Shown: positions 32,160 through 40,550, counted from the stretch's first letter. The stretch: DNA of 57,181 nucleotides from Alistipes sp. (GCA_017532885.1 JAFXIS010000063.1:1-57181), one strand, 5' to 3'. Translations and numbers: made by a program. Notes: generated from the letters alone by a model not told the origin.

Positions 32160-33395
32160 ATGAGCATATTCTCAAAGGAGGAACGGCGTGGATTGTTGTG
32201 GATTATACCTTTGGGAGTAGTGGCTCTGCTGCTCGCGGCGTTGGTGGAGCGTGTGGACTCTTTTCCGCAGCCTGTTGCGGAGCATGTTGCGCAAGCTGAC
32301 GAGACTGAGATGAACGCGGATTCGATTAAGGTGGATGCCGCAGGGTTGAAACCATTTAACCCCAATACATTTGAATATGAGGAGCTACGCGCAGCCGGAG
32401 TGTCGGTTGAGGTGGCTGTGGGTATTGTCAGGTGGCGCAAGTATGGTAAGGTCTATCGCATAAAGGAGGATTTGGCTCTGGTGAATGGCGTGAATGACTC
32501 GATATATGCTGCGTTGAAGCCCTATATTGTGATAGATGACTCTGTTGCGGCTCGCCCGAAGTATGAGAAGCGAGAGTATAGAAGGTCGGGTGATGCCGCC
32601 GGAGGATTTGATACCACTAAGTATACCAAGCGCCGTCGTGAGGTTGTGGAGTTGCAACCATTTATGATAGATACCGCCTCGGCGCGTTATCTCTATTTGC
32701 TGGGCTTTTCGCGTCGCCAAGCCGAGGTTATCGAACGCTATGTGAAGATGCTGGGAGGCCTGCGCAGTGAGGAGGAGTTGCGCGATTGTTATGTCATAAG
32801 CGATAGTATGGCGGAGCGTATTTTGCCATATGTGATATTTCGGCAGAGGAAAGAGTTGAAGCCCGAAGAGCGCGGCTTGGTCGATATAAATACGGCAGAT
32901 ACGATAATGTTGCAGAGCGTTTACGGCATCGGAGCGAAGAGTGCTGCGCATATTGTTCGTTACCGCGAATTACTCGGCGGATACCACTCTGTGGAGCAAC
33001 TTCGCGAGCTAAAATGCGTAACATCGGAGAATTATGCGAGATTTTTTGATAAAATTTGCTGTGATAGTTGCAAAATATCAAAAATTGATATTAACTTTGC
33101 GGACCCAAAGAGCTTGATACGACATCCGTATATCTCGTTGCAGGCTTTGAGGCGTATTGTAAAACATCGACAATTGAAAGGAGGTTGGAGTAGAATCGAA
33201 GAGATGGTAGATGATGACATATTAACCGAGGAGGAGGCAAAGAGATTGGCTCCCTATCTTCGATTTAGGCTTCGTGCCACCGAGAAAGAGTCGAGCGAAG
33301 AGTTGCCGAGCGTGTCAAGGACAAAGCGGCAAAAAGAGCGAAAGGGTAAGGATACACCTCAAGAATCCAAAAAAATGAATAAGAATAACAATTAA
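32160..33395 (+). CDS. Membrane-anchored protein with several helix-hairpin-helix domains
   Basis: A 411-aa protein with an N-terminal helix (LLWIIPLGVVALLLAALVE, about 11-29) and three to four ComEA-like HhH units: about 62-115 (FEYEELRAAGVSVEVAVGIV), 182-225 (YLYLLGFSRRQAEVIERYV), 240-290 (DINTADTIMLQSVYGIGAKS) and 310-360. Such units bind DNA without sequence specificity, and ComEA-type proteins act in DNA uptake. The C-terminus is Lys/Glu-rich. It sits between the UbiD gene and rpsU. Whether it binds extracytoplasmic DNA is unknown; the topology would place the HhH part outside the inner membrane. Confidence 0.82.
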   Translation: MSIFSKEERRGLLWIIPLGVVALLLAALVERVDSFPQPVAEHVAQADETEMNADSIKVDAAGLKPFNPNTFEYEELRAAGVSVEVAVGIVRWRKYGKVYRIKEDLALVNGVNDSIYAALKPYIVIDDSVAARPKYEKREYRRSGDAAGGFDTTKYTKRRREVVELQPFMIDTASARYLYLLGFSRRQAEVIERYVKMLGGLRSEEELRDCYVISDSMAERILPYVIFRQRKELKPEERGLVDINTADTIMLQSVYGIGAKSAAHIVRYRELLGGYHSVEQLRELKCVTSENYARFFDKICCDSCKISKIDINFADPKSLIRHPYISLQALRRIVKHRQLKGGWSRIEEMVDDDILTEEEAKRLAPYLRFRLRATEKESSEELPSVSRTKRQKERKGKDTPQESKKMNKNNN

Positions 33396-33411
33396 AAAAA
33401 AGAATAGAATT

Positions 33412-33603
33412 ATGATTATCATGCCAGTTAAGGAGGGCGAGAATATCGAAAGAGCTCTCAAGAAGTTTAAGCGTAAGTACGAGCGTACAGGTGTTTTGAA
33501 GGAGTTGCGTCGTCGTCAGTATTTCACAAAGCCTTCAATCGCAAAGCGCGAGGCTATGCAGCGTGCTATCTATGTTGAGCACACTTACCGTCAGGAGGAG
33601 TAA
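33412..33603 (+). CDS. rpsU: 30S ribosomal protein S21
   Basis: A 63-aa basic protein with the bS21 sequence VKEGENIERALKKFKRKY and a C-terminus EAMQRAIYVEHTYRQEE. The start at 33412 gives MIIMPVKEG; a second ATG three codons later could also serve. S21 lies near the 3' end of 16S rRNA in the 30S subunit. In Bacteroidetes it helps occlude the anti-Shine-Dalgarno sequence, which fits the scarcity of SD sequences in this window. A terminator follows. Confidence 0.97.
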   Translation: MIIMPVKEGENIERALKKFKRKYERTGVLKELRRRQYFTKPSIAKREAMQRAIYVEHTYRQEE

Positions 33604-33629
33604 GCTTAAACTTTAGCTGTAATTAATAG

Positions 33630-33667
33630 AGATGCAAGGTCCATTCGGATTTTGCATCTTCTTTTTT
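33630..33667 (+). terminator. Terminator after rpsU
   Basis: AGATGCAA (33630-33637) pairs with TTGCATCT (33652-33659), followed by a run of T. It lies 27 bases after the rpsU stop. Confidence 0.75.
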
Positions 33668-33756
33668 TGTGTCAGAGGAGCAATTTTTATTGCAGATAAG
33701 AATTTCATATTTTGCAAAAAAGTTCGTAACTTTACGCGATTTTATATGTAACAACA

Positions 33757-34713
33757 ATGTTGGTAGAGGTAATTTCAAAATATCTGCTTTCGAATAAGCG
33801 CCTGGTGGTACCTAACCTTGGTACTTTTATCGTCAAAAAAACGGGAGAAAATGTGCTGTTTTCAAACCTCATAAAGAGCGATGATGGTGTGTTGCGTCGT
33901 CTGCTTGTTGAGGCGGGTATCTCGGAGTTGGAGGCTGCGGGGCTTATTGATAGATTTGTCTTTGAGGTAAATTACCGCTTACAGAACGAAGGCCGTTGCG
34001 CTATTGATGGTTTTGGAACATTCGCTTCGGGAGCCAATGGTTCGATAGCCTTTGAATATAATACTTTGGCTGTGGGTGAAAACCTCGAAGGAAATATTCC
34101 GGAGCGTAGGGCGCAAGAGGCGGCGGTTAAAACCGAGGAGTCTTCGCATGTCTATACCGAGGAGAAGAAGGTGGAGAATACAGTGTTGCGCGGTGCGGAT
34201 GATGCTGCCGAGCAGAAACAGCCGATGAATGCTGAGCAGAAGGATGTAACAAGAGTTCAAGCAGAGGTAACAGAATCATCTGAGGCAATAAGAAATACAG
34301 ATGTTGCGTCTGTAACCCAAACCGAGGTTAAAAATCGTAATAAAGTGTCAAATGCGGCTGCTATCTATGGCGATAGCGTGGAGGCTTCGCGTAAGGTGCG
34401 CCCCGAAAAGTATGCCAAAGGTTTGCGTTATGGTAAGGGCCATAAGGTCGTTACGGGTCGTGAATCAGCTACCGCACGACGCTCAAGCAAGGGCGATATC
34501 ATTATCAAGATTGCCATGTTTGTGGCAGCGTTGGCTATCATGGCTTTGATGTATGGATTGTATAACGATTGGCAGGCAGGTAAGATTGACCTCTTTGGAG
34601 GTGGCGAGCAGACCTCGCAAATCGGTGCTGTGAATGATATCTTTGAGGATGTTCCCGATGAAATGGGCGGTATGCGCAATCCCGATTTAGACTATATCAC
34701 CCCCAAAGAATAA
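33757..34713 (+). CDS. HU-fold (CCDC81-like) protein with a C-terminal transmembrane helix
   Basis: A 318-aa protein. Residues 1-90 form an HU/IHF-like DNA-binding fold (ISKYLLSNKRLVVPNLGTFI, RFVFEVNYRLQNEGRCAIDG, FGTFA) of the type fused to membrane anchors in Bacteroidetes. A long acidic/polar low-complexity linker (about 110-240) leads to a single helix near 253-272 (IIKIAMFVAALAIMALMYGL) and a short tail ending DLDYITPKE. The N-terminal domain probably faces the cytoplasm and could tether DNA or a partner to the membrane. Start ATG 33757 follows a TAACTTTA element (33727-33734). A sigma-54 activator gene follows after 12 bases. Confidence 0.82.
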   Translation: MLVEVISKYLLSNKRLVVPNLGTFIVKKTGENVLFSNLIKSDDGVLRRLLVEAGISELEAAGLIDRFVFEVNYRLQNEGRCAIDGFGTFASGANGSIAFEYNTLAVGENLEGNIPERRAQEAAVKTEESSHVYTEEKKVENTVLRGADDAAEQKQPMNAEQKDVTRVQAEVTESSEAIRNTDVASVTQTEVKNRNKVSNAAAIYGDSVEASRKVRPEKYAKGLRYGKGHKVVTGRESATARRSSKGDIIIKIAMFVAALAIMALMYGLYNDWQAGKIDLFGGGEQTSQIGAVNDIFEDVPDEMGGMRNPDLDYITPKE

Positions 34714-34725
34714 TTGACGAGTAAT

Positions 34726-35952
34726 ATGACGGACAATCAAGAAATAATGGGCGTAAAACAACGCTATGGCATCATCGGTAACAGCGAGGCGATGAATCGT
34801 GCGTTGGGTATCGCGTTGCGCGTTGCTCCCACTGATTTGTCGGTACTTGTTACGGGCGAAAGCGGTGTGGGTAAGGAGTTTTTCCCGAAGATTATCCACG
34901 ATTTCTCGGCGCGTAAGCATGCGAAATATATCGCAGTGAACTGTGGTGCAATACCCGAAGGTACAATCGACTCGGAACTGTTTGGTCACGAGAAGGGCTC
35001 GTTTACGGGTGCTACCGAGGCGCGCAAGGGCTATTTTGAGGAGGCTGACGGAGGTACTTTATTCTTGGATGAGGTGGGTGAGTTGCCGCTCTCTACGCAG
35101 GTGCGTCTGCTCAGAGTGCTTCAGTCGGGAGAGTTTATCCGCGTAGGTTCGGCGCGAGTACAAAAGACCAATGTGCGTGTCGTGGCGGCTACGAATAACG
35201 ATTTGCAGAAGGCTATCGAGCAGGGTCGTTTCCGCGAAGATTTATATTATCGCCTGAATACTGTGCCTATCGTTGTGCCGTCGTTGCGAGAGCGCAAGGA
35301 GGATATACCTCTGCTGTTCCGTAAGTTTGCTGCGGATGTTGCCGTGCAATATAAGATGCCTGCGGTGCAGTTGGACGATGAGGCGCGTGTGATGCTTCAG
35401 AATCATTATTGGCGAGGAAATATTCGCCAGCTGAAGAATGTTGCCGAGCAGATTTCAGCCTTGGAGAAGAGCCGTTTGATTACCGCCGATGTGTTGTCGC
35501 AATATCTTATGCCCCAGCAGTCATCTGCCCCTGCTATGCACTCAAATGCAATGTCGGGCGATGATTTTTCGACCGAGCGCGAGTTGCTGTATAAGATTCT
35601 GTTCGATATGCGCAGCGATATCAACGACCTGAAGCGTATGTTGGGCGAGTTGATGCGTCGCGGAGAGTCGCCTATGGCTCAGTCGCCATCGTCGGAGGTG
35701 TTCGGATTGCTCCCCTCGGGCGTGTCGAAGAACAATGAGCAGGATGAGGTTGTGGATTATGCCGAGAGCGAGGAGGTTGTGGAGTTGCCGCATCGTGAAC
35801 CCACAAAGGCAGATATGCAACGCGAGCAGATTCTGCGCGCTCTAAGGAATAATGGCGGGCGTAGGCGTGATGCTGCGCGAGAGTTGTTCCTCTCGGAGCG
35901 CACGCTCTATCGTCGTATGAAGGATTTGGGTATTACGGATGATGATTTTTAG
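34726..35952 (+). CDS. Sigma-54-dependent transcriptional activator (no receiver domain)
   Basis: A 408-aa enhancer-binding protein from ATG 34726 (an in-frame TTG 12 bases earlier and an ATG at 34747 are alternatives). The AAA+ core (about 10-240) has Walker A GESGVGKE, the sigma-54-contacting loop GSFTGA, Walker B GGTLFLDEVGE and the arginine-finger region REDLYYRLN. The C-terminus has a Fis-type HTH (RRRDAARELFLSERTLYRRM, about 378-397). There is no N-terminal receiver, GAF or PAS domain, so control must come from expression level or a partner. It leads an operon with lptE, a small acidic protein and secG. Confidence 0.93.
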   Translation: MTDNQEIMGVKQRYGIIGNSEAMNRALGIALRVAPTDLSVLVTGESGVGKEFFPKIIHDFSARKHAKYIAVNCGAIPEGTIDSELFGHEKGSFTGATEARKGYFEEADGGTLFLDEVGELPLSTQVRLLRVLQSGEFIRVGSARVQKTNVRVVAATNNDLQKAIEQGRFREDLYYRLNTVPIVVPSLRERKEDIPLLFRKFAADVAVQYKMPAVQLDDEARVMLQNHYWRGNIRQLKNVAEQISALEKSRLITADVLSQYLMPQQSSAPAMHSNAMSGDDFSTERELLYKILFDMRSDINDLKRMLGELMRRGESPMAQSPSSEVFGLLPSGVSKNNEQDEVVDYAESEEVVELPHREPTKADMQREQILRALRNNGGRRRDAARELFLSERTLYRRMKDLGITDDDF

Positions 35953-35978
35953 TGAGAAAGTTTGATAGAGGATAAATC

Positions 35979-36506
35979 ATGAATAGAGTAGTTCATTATA
36001 TTTTTGCCGTGACTGTGCTTCTGGGTAGTGTTTTGCTCTCGGGTTGCATCTTTATGAAGGGTGGTTATTCGTTCTCGGGTGCAAGTATTCCGGAGGCGGC
36101 AAAAACCTTTAGTGTGGCATATTTCCCGAATAATGCCCCTATGGTGTCGCCAACTCTGAGTACCACATTCGTTGAGGCATTGAAGGATAAGTTCTCGCGT
36201 CAGACCAAGTTGCAGTTGGTCGAGGAGGGTGGTGACTTCGCATTCGAGGGCGAGATTATCGGTTACTCTTCGGTTACGGCTTCGGTGTCGAGCGACGATT
36301 ACGCGTTGTTGAACCGCTTGACCATCACGGTGAAGGTGAATTTTACGAATGTCGTAAATCCCGATGATTCGTTTAATCAGACCTTTAAGGCTTATACCGA
36401 TTATGACTCTACGACGCTTCTGACCGAGATTCAGTCGGAGCTGGATGCCGAGATTGTAGAGCAGTTGGTACATGATATTTTCCAGGCTGCAGCGTCGAAT
36501 TGGTAA
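35979..36506 (+). CDS. lptE: LptE-family LPS assembly lipoprotein
   Basis: A 175-aa lipoprotein: signal peptide with lipobox LLSGC (Cys23, 20-residue hydrophobic segment VVHYIFAVTVLLGSVLLSG), then a ~150-residue domain with GYSFSGASIPEAAKTFSVAYF and ANRLTITVKVNFTN-like strands. LptE plugs and helps assemble the LptD barrel that delivers LPS to the outer leaflet. The Bacteroidetes type is short and divergent, so the label rests on length, lipobox and the family-like N-terminus. It overlaps the next gene by one base and suits a KDO/LPS-rich neighbourhood. Confidence 0.85.
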   Translation: MNRVVHYIFAVTVLLGSVLLSGCIFMKGGYSFSGASIPEAAKTFSVAYFPNNAPMVSPTLSTTFVEALKDKFSRQTKLQLVEEGGDFAFEGEIIGYSSVTASVSSDDYALLNRLTITVKVNFTNVVNPDDSFNQTFKAYTDYDSTTLLTEIQSELDAEIVEQLVHDIFQAAASNW

Positions 36507-36985
36507 TGGAAAGGGCGATTATGGGTACTGAAGTACAGAAAAAGAGTGACGAGATTTTAGTCGCTGCCGAGGAGATTGCCGAATTGCTGGTGTCGGAGCG
36601 TTGGGGTAGCGATAAGCAAAACGATAAGGCGAAGGCTGCGTTGCGTGCGGAGATTGCGGAATTGTTATCCCGCCCGGAATTGGAGTTGAAAAAAATTGAT
36701 ATCGAAAAACTTACCGAAATTTCGTCGGAAGATATTATCGAGAGATTTCTCAAAAAAGACAATTTACGCATTACGGTAAATGAAAGTGCTGATATTGAGG
36801 AGGTTGTGACTTCGGCGGAGTTTGACGATGATGACGATATTGTGAGTGAGGAATTGGCGGAAGTCTATCTTCAGCAGGGACTTAAAGACGAGGCAAAAGC
36901 AACTTATCGTAAATTAAGTTTGCTAAATCCCGAAAAAAGTATTTACTTTGCAGAACTTATTGCGAAAATCGAAAGTAATAATTAA
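36506..36985 (+). CDS. Small acidic protein with a single TPR-like C-terminus
   Basis: A 159-aa acidic protein, ATG 36506 overlapping the lptE stop by 1 base. Helical throughout, with an acidic segment (EFDDDDDIVSEELAEVYLQQ, about 110-129) and a final ~35 residues resembling one tetratricopeptide repeat (QGLKDEAKATYRKLSLLNP). Such proteins serve as small adaptors in Bacteroidetes lptE-secG gene clusters, but their role is unknown. No signal peptide, so cytoplasmic. Confidence 0.7.
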   Translation: MERAIMGTEVQKKSDEILVAAEEIAELLVSERWGSDKQNDKAKAALRAEIAELLSRPELELKKIDIEKLTEISSEDIIERFLKKDNLRITVNESADIEEVVTSAEFDDDDDIVSEELAEVYLQQGLKDEAKATYRKLSLLNPEKSIYFAELIAKIESNN

Positions 36986-37000
36986 AAATAGTATAGGATT

Positions 37001-37354
37001 ATGTTATATTCAATTTGTATCGGATTGATTTTGGTGGCAAGCATCTTGCTTATTTTGGCTGTGTTGGTGCAGAGCCCCAAGAGTGGTATGGCTGCAAACT
37101 TTGGTGCAGCAAATCAGGTTATGGGTGTGCGTGACTCTGCCAATGCTTTGGAGAAGATTACTTGGTGGTTGGCAGGTATCATCGTAGTGTTGAGCCTCGT
37201 GGCTACAGTTTCAATGGAGAGCGAGATGACAAGCGGTGCAAATGCATTGCAGAAGGATGCTGACGCTTTGTTGGAGAAGGTTGCAACCGAGCAGGCTGCA
37301 ATGCCTCAGGCTGAGATTCCTGCAGAGGCAGAGACAGAGGCTGTGGCTGAGTAA
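37001..37354 (+). CDS. secG: Preprotein translocase subunit SecG
   Basis: A 117-aa inner-membrane protein with two helices (LYSICIGLILVASILLILAV, 2-21; ITWWLAGIIVVLSLVATVS, about 51-69) joined by the conserved loop QSPKSGMAANFGAANQVMG. The C-terminus is a Glu/Ala-rich low-complexity tail (AEIPAEAETEAVAE). SecG assists SecYEG protein export. A terminator follows. Confidence 0.93.
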   Translation: MLYSICIGLILVASILLILAVLVQSPKSGMAANFGAANQVMGVRDSANALEKITWWLAGIIVVLSLVATVSMESEMTSGANALQKDADALLEKVATEQAAMPQAEIPAEAETEAVAE

Positions 37355-37375
37355 GCATTACAAATCGAAGTTATG

Positions 37376-37409
37376 ACGGGTTATCCTTTTGTGGGGTAAC
37401 CCGTTTTTG
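37376..37409 (+). terminator. Terminator after secG
   Basis: ACGGGTTA (37376-37383) pairs with TAACCCGT (37397-37404), followed by TTTTT. It lies 21 bases after the secG stop. Confidence 0.8.
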
Positions 37410-37484
37410 TTTTCTGTATGTCGATTTGGTGTAAAGAATTTAAGCCTTGAATCCCTTCTTGTTATACAACTTCTGACATAGAAA

Positions 37485-37514
37485 GGGCCTGCTCCAAATT
37501 TATTGGACAGGCCC
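37485..37514 (-). terminator. Terminator of the TonB-dependent receptor gene
   Basis: GGGCCTG plus TCCAA (37485-37497) face TTGGA plus CAGGCCC (37503-37514) with a single bulged C. It lies about 75 bases beyond the receptor stop on the minus strand. Confidence 0.65.
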
Positions 37515-37588
37515 GTGTATTGCTATGTGGTTGAATGGTGATAGCTGGGCAGGACTATGGCTGGGGTGACCAACCATAGCCCTGTCGT

Positions 37589-39922
37589 TTACATTGTAAA
37601 GGAAATGCCGAGGAAGTATGTGCGAGGCATCGTTGGTCCGAAGATATATACCGAGTCGCGGTTTGGACCGTAGTCAATATCATTTTGGAAACTGTCGAAT
37701 ATATTCTTTACACCGCCATTAATCTCCAGAGCAACCGCTTGTGAGAGTTGAAAACGATAAGCCAAACGCATACCTATATCCCAGAATGAAGGGGTCTGCT
37801 CGGTGCGGTTCTGCTCAATCCAACCTGCATTATGCTGCACAAGCATCGGGCCTGTGTATGTGCCAAATAGCGAAGCCTTGAATTTATCGGTTATGTAACC
37901 AATTGCATTTAGGTAGCCGTAATGGTCGGGAGTGCGGAACATTCTGCGCTCTGCGGCTACATCGTCGGCCCATAGCTCTGGCTCGTTGTAGTGACTACGC
38001 TGGAAAGTGTAACCCGCCTGTATCTCAAATATGTCGGGAATACCCAACTTAATCTCAGCGGTTAAACCTCTTACCTTTGCTCCCGAGGCATTGTAGCGTG
38101 TTTGGATAATGTAGCCGGCTTCGTTCTCTCCGGTGCGTGCAAGTGCGAAAACATCATCCAAAATGGTGTAGAATCCCTCTACGAGAAGGTTTGCTTGCAA
38201 ACGCCCGAAGTTGTGATATAGGTCGGTAGAGAAACTGAAACTATGAGAATATTCAGGCTTTAGGTTGGGGTCTAATTCGATAATTGAAGACTGATTATTT
38301 ACAGCGTCAATATGCAAATCTTCATCAAAAGCCTGTGGCGCACGATAACCACTTGAATAGCTCAAACGCAAACCTATATCCTCTATGGGGCTGTATCGCA
38401 GATTGGCTCGTGGCGAGAATATCGGATTATTCATCATATTATGCTTGTCAAGACGACCGCCGATGATGAGGTTTACCTTCTCGCTTTGCCACTCATTCTG
38501 AATAAAAACACCTGCCGTACGCACCGTCTGTTCGATAGAACGGTCGAAAGCTATCGAATGGTCGCTCAAATCGTTATATGTGAATTCAAGACCCGCGGTA
38601 AGCGTTGCCGGCATAAACAGACATTTATTAAACTTGTAGTTGTATTGCGTTCCGGCAACCAGCGTTATATCGTGTGTCTGACCATAGGCGTTGGGGTCTT
38701 TGCCTGTACCATAATAGCTGTCACGAGATATACCCTGCATTGAGGTGTGAATGTTGAATGAGTGACGGTAATCGGGTGAGAGATATTGGAAATTCAGACT
38801 ACCGCCATTAATCTTATGTTTTACATCCTCGGCAATCTCTGCCATATGTGGAGGTAGGTTTATCTGGTCGCCACCTCGGCGCGCCTCGCTGATGTGGTGG
38901 TATTCGGCTGTAAGTTTTGAGTATGTTGAGGTCTTGTAATATCCGCGAAAGCCAATAGTTTCGGATTCCATCATTGTAATATCAGTAAAGCCATCGTCGT
39001 TGCGGTCGTAGGCATCGCGGTCCTTGACCATGCCAAAAAGATATACACCGGCACGATTGTCGTCCGATACAAACGAGCCGTTGAGAGAGGTGTTGAATTC
39101 GGTGTCGCCGCTCTCCATAATATTTGTCGTGTGCGACATAGTAAAAGAGTTGCGCAGTGGCTCCTTTGTAATGATGTTTACCACTCCGCCAATGGCGTTT
39201 GAGCCAAACAGGGCAGAACCTCCACCACGAATAACCTCTACGCGTTCAATCATGGCTACGGGCAGCTGCTCAACGCCATATACTCCTGCAAGAGAACTGA
39301 AAATAGGATTTGAGTCGAGTAGAATTTGTGAGTATTGACCCTCCAATCCGTTTATGCGAAGCTGTACTGCTCCGCAGTTACCGCAGGTGTTCTCTATGCG
39401 TAAACCGGGCTGAAAACGCATTGATTCGGCGAGATTGCTCGATGCTGTATTCTCAAAAAGTTTGGCAGATGCTACATTTACGATTGTTGCGCTACTCTTT
39501 TTGTTTGTCTCGTTGCGCGTTGCTGATACCACAACTGCATCCATCAAGAGTATTTCCTCTTGCAGGATGAAGTTAAGTTCTATGCTCTTGTTGCGAATGA
39601 TTTCGACCTCCATCTCATCACTCTTATAGCCCACGGCTTCGGCAACGAGGATATGTTTGCCTATCGGTAGGTTTTTTAGAAAGAAGTGTCCCGAGGCATC
39701 GGCAACCGTTCCGATAGTTGTGCCTTTGACTGAAATTGTGACAAACGGAATATGCTCGTTTGTTTTAGCGTCTATTATATGTCCGTGTATGTTGGCATCG
39801 CTATAACGACGAGGCTCGATTGTGGAGGAGCCTTCAGTTGTGGGGTAGGTAATAGGTGTAGCAAAGATATTGCCGCAGAGGATGATGGCGGCAGCCATCG
39901 ATACAAAATGTCTGATATTCAT
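37589..39922 (-). CDS. TonB-dependent outer-membrane receptor
   Basis: A 777-aa receptor: signal peptide (MAAAIILCGNIFA), CarboxypepD_reg-like domain (about 46-130: IHGHIIDAKTNEHIPFVTIS, VAEAVGYKSDEMEVE), plug (about 130-255, ATRNETNKKSSATIV, NTCGNCGAVQLRINGLEG, VIRGGGSALFGSNAIGGVVN) and a 22-strand-type barrel ending in SFTM. The barrel carries YRAP (SSGYRAPQAFDEDLHID) and NPNL (ELDPNLKPEYSHS) with a His between, motifs linked to haem receptors but also seen more widely. ExbB/ExbD/TonB provide its energy. It follows a His-rich membrane-protein gene and a candidate Fur box, so iron, haem or another metal chelate is the likely cargo. Confidence 0.9.
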   Translation of the reverse strand: MNIRHFVSMAAAIILCGNIFATPITYPTTEGSSTIEPRRYSDANIHGHIIDAKTNEHIPFVTISVKGTTIGTVADASGHFFLKNLPIGKHILVAEAVGYKSDEMEVEIIRNKSIELNFILQEEILLMDAVVVSATRNETNKKSSATIVNVASAKLFENTASSNLAESMRFQPGLRIENTCGNCGAVQLRINGLEGQYSQILLDSNPIFSSLAGVYGVEQLPVAMIERVEVIRGGGSALFGSNAIGGVVNIITKEPLRNSFTMSHTTNIMESGDTEFNTSLNGSFVSDDNRAGVYLFGMVKDRDAYDRNDDGFTDITMMESETIGFRGYYKTSTYSKLTAEYHHISEARRGGDQINLPPHMAEIAEDVKHKINGGSLNFQYLSPDYRHSFNIHTSMQGISRDSYYGTGKDPNAYGQTHDITLVAGTQYNYKFNKCLFMPATLTAGLEFTYNDLSDHSIAFDRSIEQTVRTAGVFIQNEWQSEKVNLIIGGRLDKHNMMNNPIFSPRANLRYSPIEDIGLRLSYSSGYRAPQAFDEDLHIDAVNNQSSIIELDPNLKPEYSHSFSFSTDLYHNFGRLQANLLVEGFYTILDDVFALARTGENEAGYIIQTRYNASGAKVRGLTAEIKLGIPDIFEIQAGYTFQRSHYNEPELWADDVAAERRMFRTPDHYGYLNAIGYITDKFKASLFGTYTGPMLVQHNAGWIEQNRTEQTPSFWDIGMRLAYRFQLSQAVALEINGGVKNIFDSFQNDIDYGPNRDSVYIFGPTMPRTYFLGISFTM

Positions 39923-39965
39923 TATTATTATTATTTAAGTTATGGTTATACATTCACAGACGATG

Positions 39966-40014
39966 AGCCTTCAAGGCGACTCGTCGCATTATATAGCCTT
40001 TTCCCTTGAAGGCT
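39966..40014. repeat. 11-bp perfect inverted repeat between receptor and upstream gene
   Basis: AGCCTTCAAGG (39966-39976) faces CCTTGAAGGCT (40004-40014). It lies in the 105-base gap between the His-rich protein gene and the receptor gene and could act as an mRNA-processing or attenuation hairpin between the two. Confidence 0.5.
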
Positions 40015-40027
40015 GTTGGTGTGGATG

Positions 40028-40384
40028 TTAAGCCATAACAGGAGGGGCGCGCAGTGAGTGATAGAGCGTGCTGAAATGTGAAATGTAACTGCACTCGCGC
40101 TGATAGAAAATATCTACAAATGGAATATATGTGGATATTACACTGCTTAAACAAAACTCTTCGCTATTGAATATCGATAGCTGATGAATGATGTTGAATT
40201 GTTGCGTTGAGTGGCTGTGATTCGGAGCATCCTTCGTGCCGGAATAGATATGGGAGTGTGCAATCTTTACTCCATCTATGGTGTGATAGTGTGTAAAGAG
40301 ATAGATGTTGCCAATATACAGCAAAAATGTAAGTAGCAATGTAGCAACTATATATTGGCGATATTTTCTAAAAAACTTTCCCAT
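40028..40384 (-). CDS. His-rich small membrane protein upstream of the receptor
   Basis: A 118-aa protein from ATG 40384 (an in-frame TTG 12 bases earlier lies in the -7 element). It has an N-terminal helix (YIVATLLLTFLLYIGNIYLF, about 12-31) and a periplasmic segment rich in His (HYHTIDGVKIAHSHIYSG, PNHSHSTQQFNIIHQLS). It reads in the same direction as the TonB-dependent receptor and is 105 bases upstream. The His pattern suggests metal or haem binding, such as a small accessory or metallochaperone, but no family is recognised. Confidence 0.65.
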   Translation of the reverse strand: MGKFFRKYRQYIVATLLLTFLLYIGNIYLFTHYHTIDGVKIAHSHIYSGTKDAPNHSHSTQQFNIIHQLSIFNSEEFCLSSVISTYIPFVDIFYQRECSYISHFSTLYHSLRAPPVMA

Positions 40385-40393
40385 TTGCAGTGG

Positions 40394-40416
40394 CAAAGAT
40401 AATGATTTTTATTATT
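40394..40416 (-). promoter_or_regulatory. Promoter with a Fur-box-like site
   Basis: CAAAGATA (40394-40401, TATCTTTG on the minus strand) matches the -7 consensus. Overlapping it at 40398-40416, GATAATGATTTTTATTATT matches 15 of 19 positions of the classic Fur box GATAATGATAATCATTATC. The -7 element is only 9 bases from the ATG at 40384, so the transcript would have an extremely short leader. Fur binding here would repress the receptor unit under iron-replete conditions. This is a motif match only. Confidence 0.5.
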
Positions 40417-40495
40417 AAATAAACTTAATAATGGCAAAATAGCTACAAAATGGGATATTTACATTTGGCTAATAATGTATTTCTGTGATAAAAAA

Positions 40496-40529
40496 GAGGC
40501 TGTCGCAACACTATTTGTTGGACAGCCTC
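40496..40529 (-). terminator. Terminator of the pseudouridine-synthase gene
   Basis: GAGGCTGTC (40496-40504) pairs perfectly with GACAGCCTC (40521-40529), 22 bases beyond the stop; A-rich sequence on the left reads as U on the minus-strand transcript. Confidence 0.75.
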
Positions 40530-40550
40530 CATAATATTATTTGTGAATCC

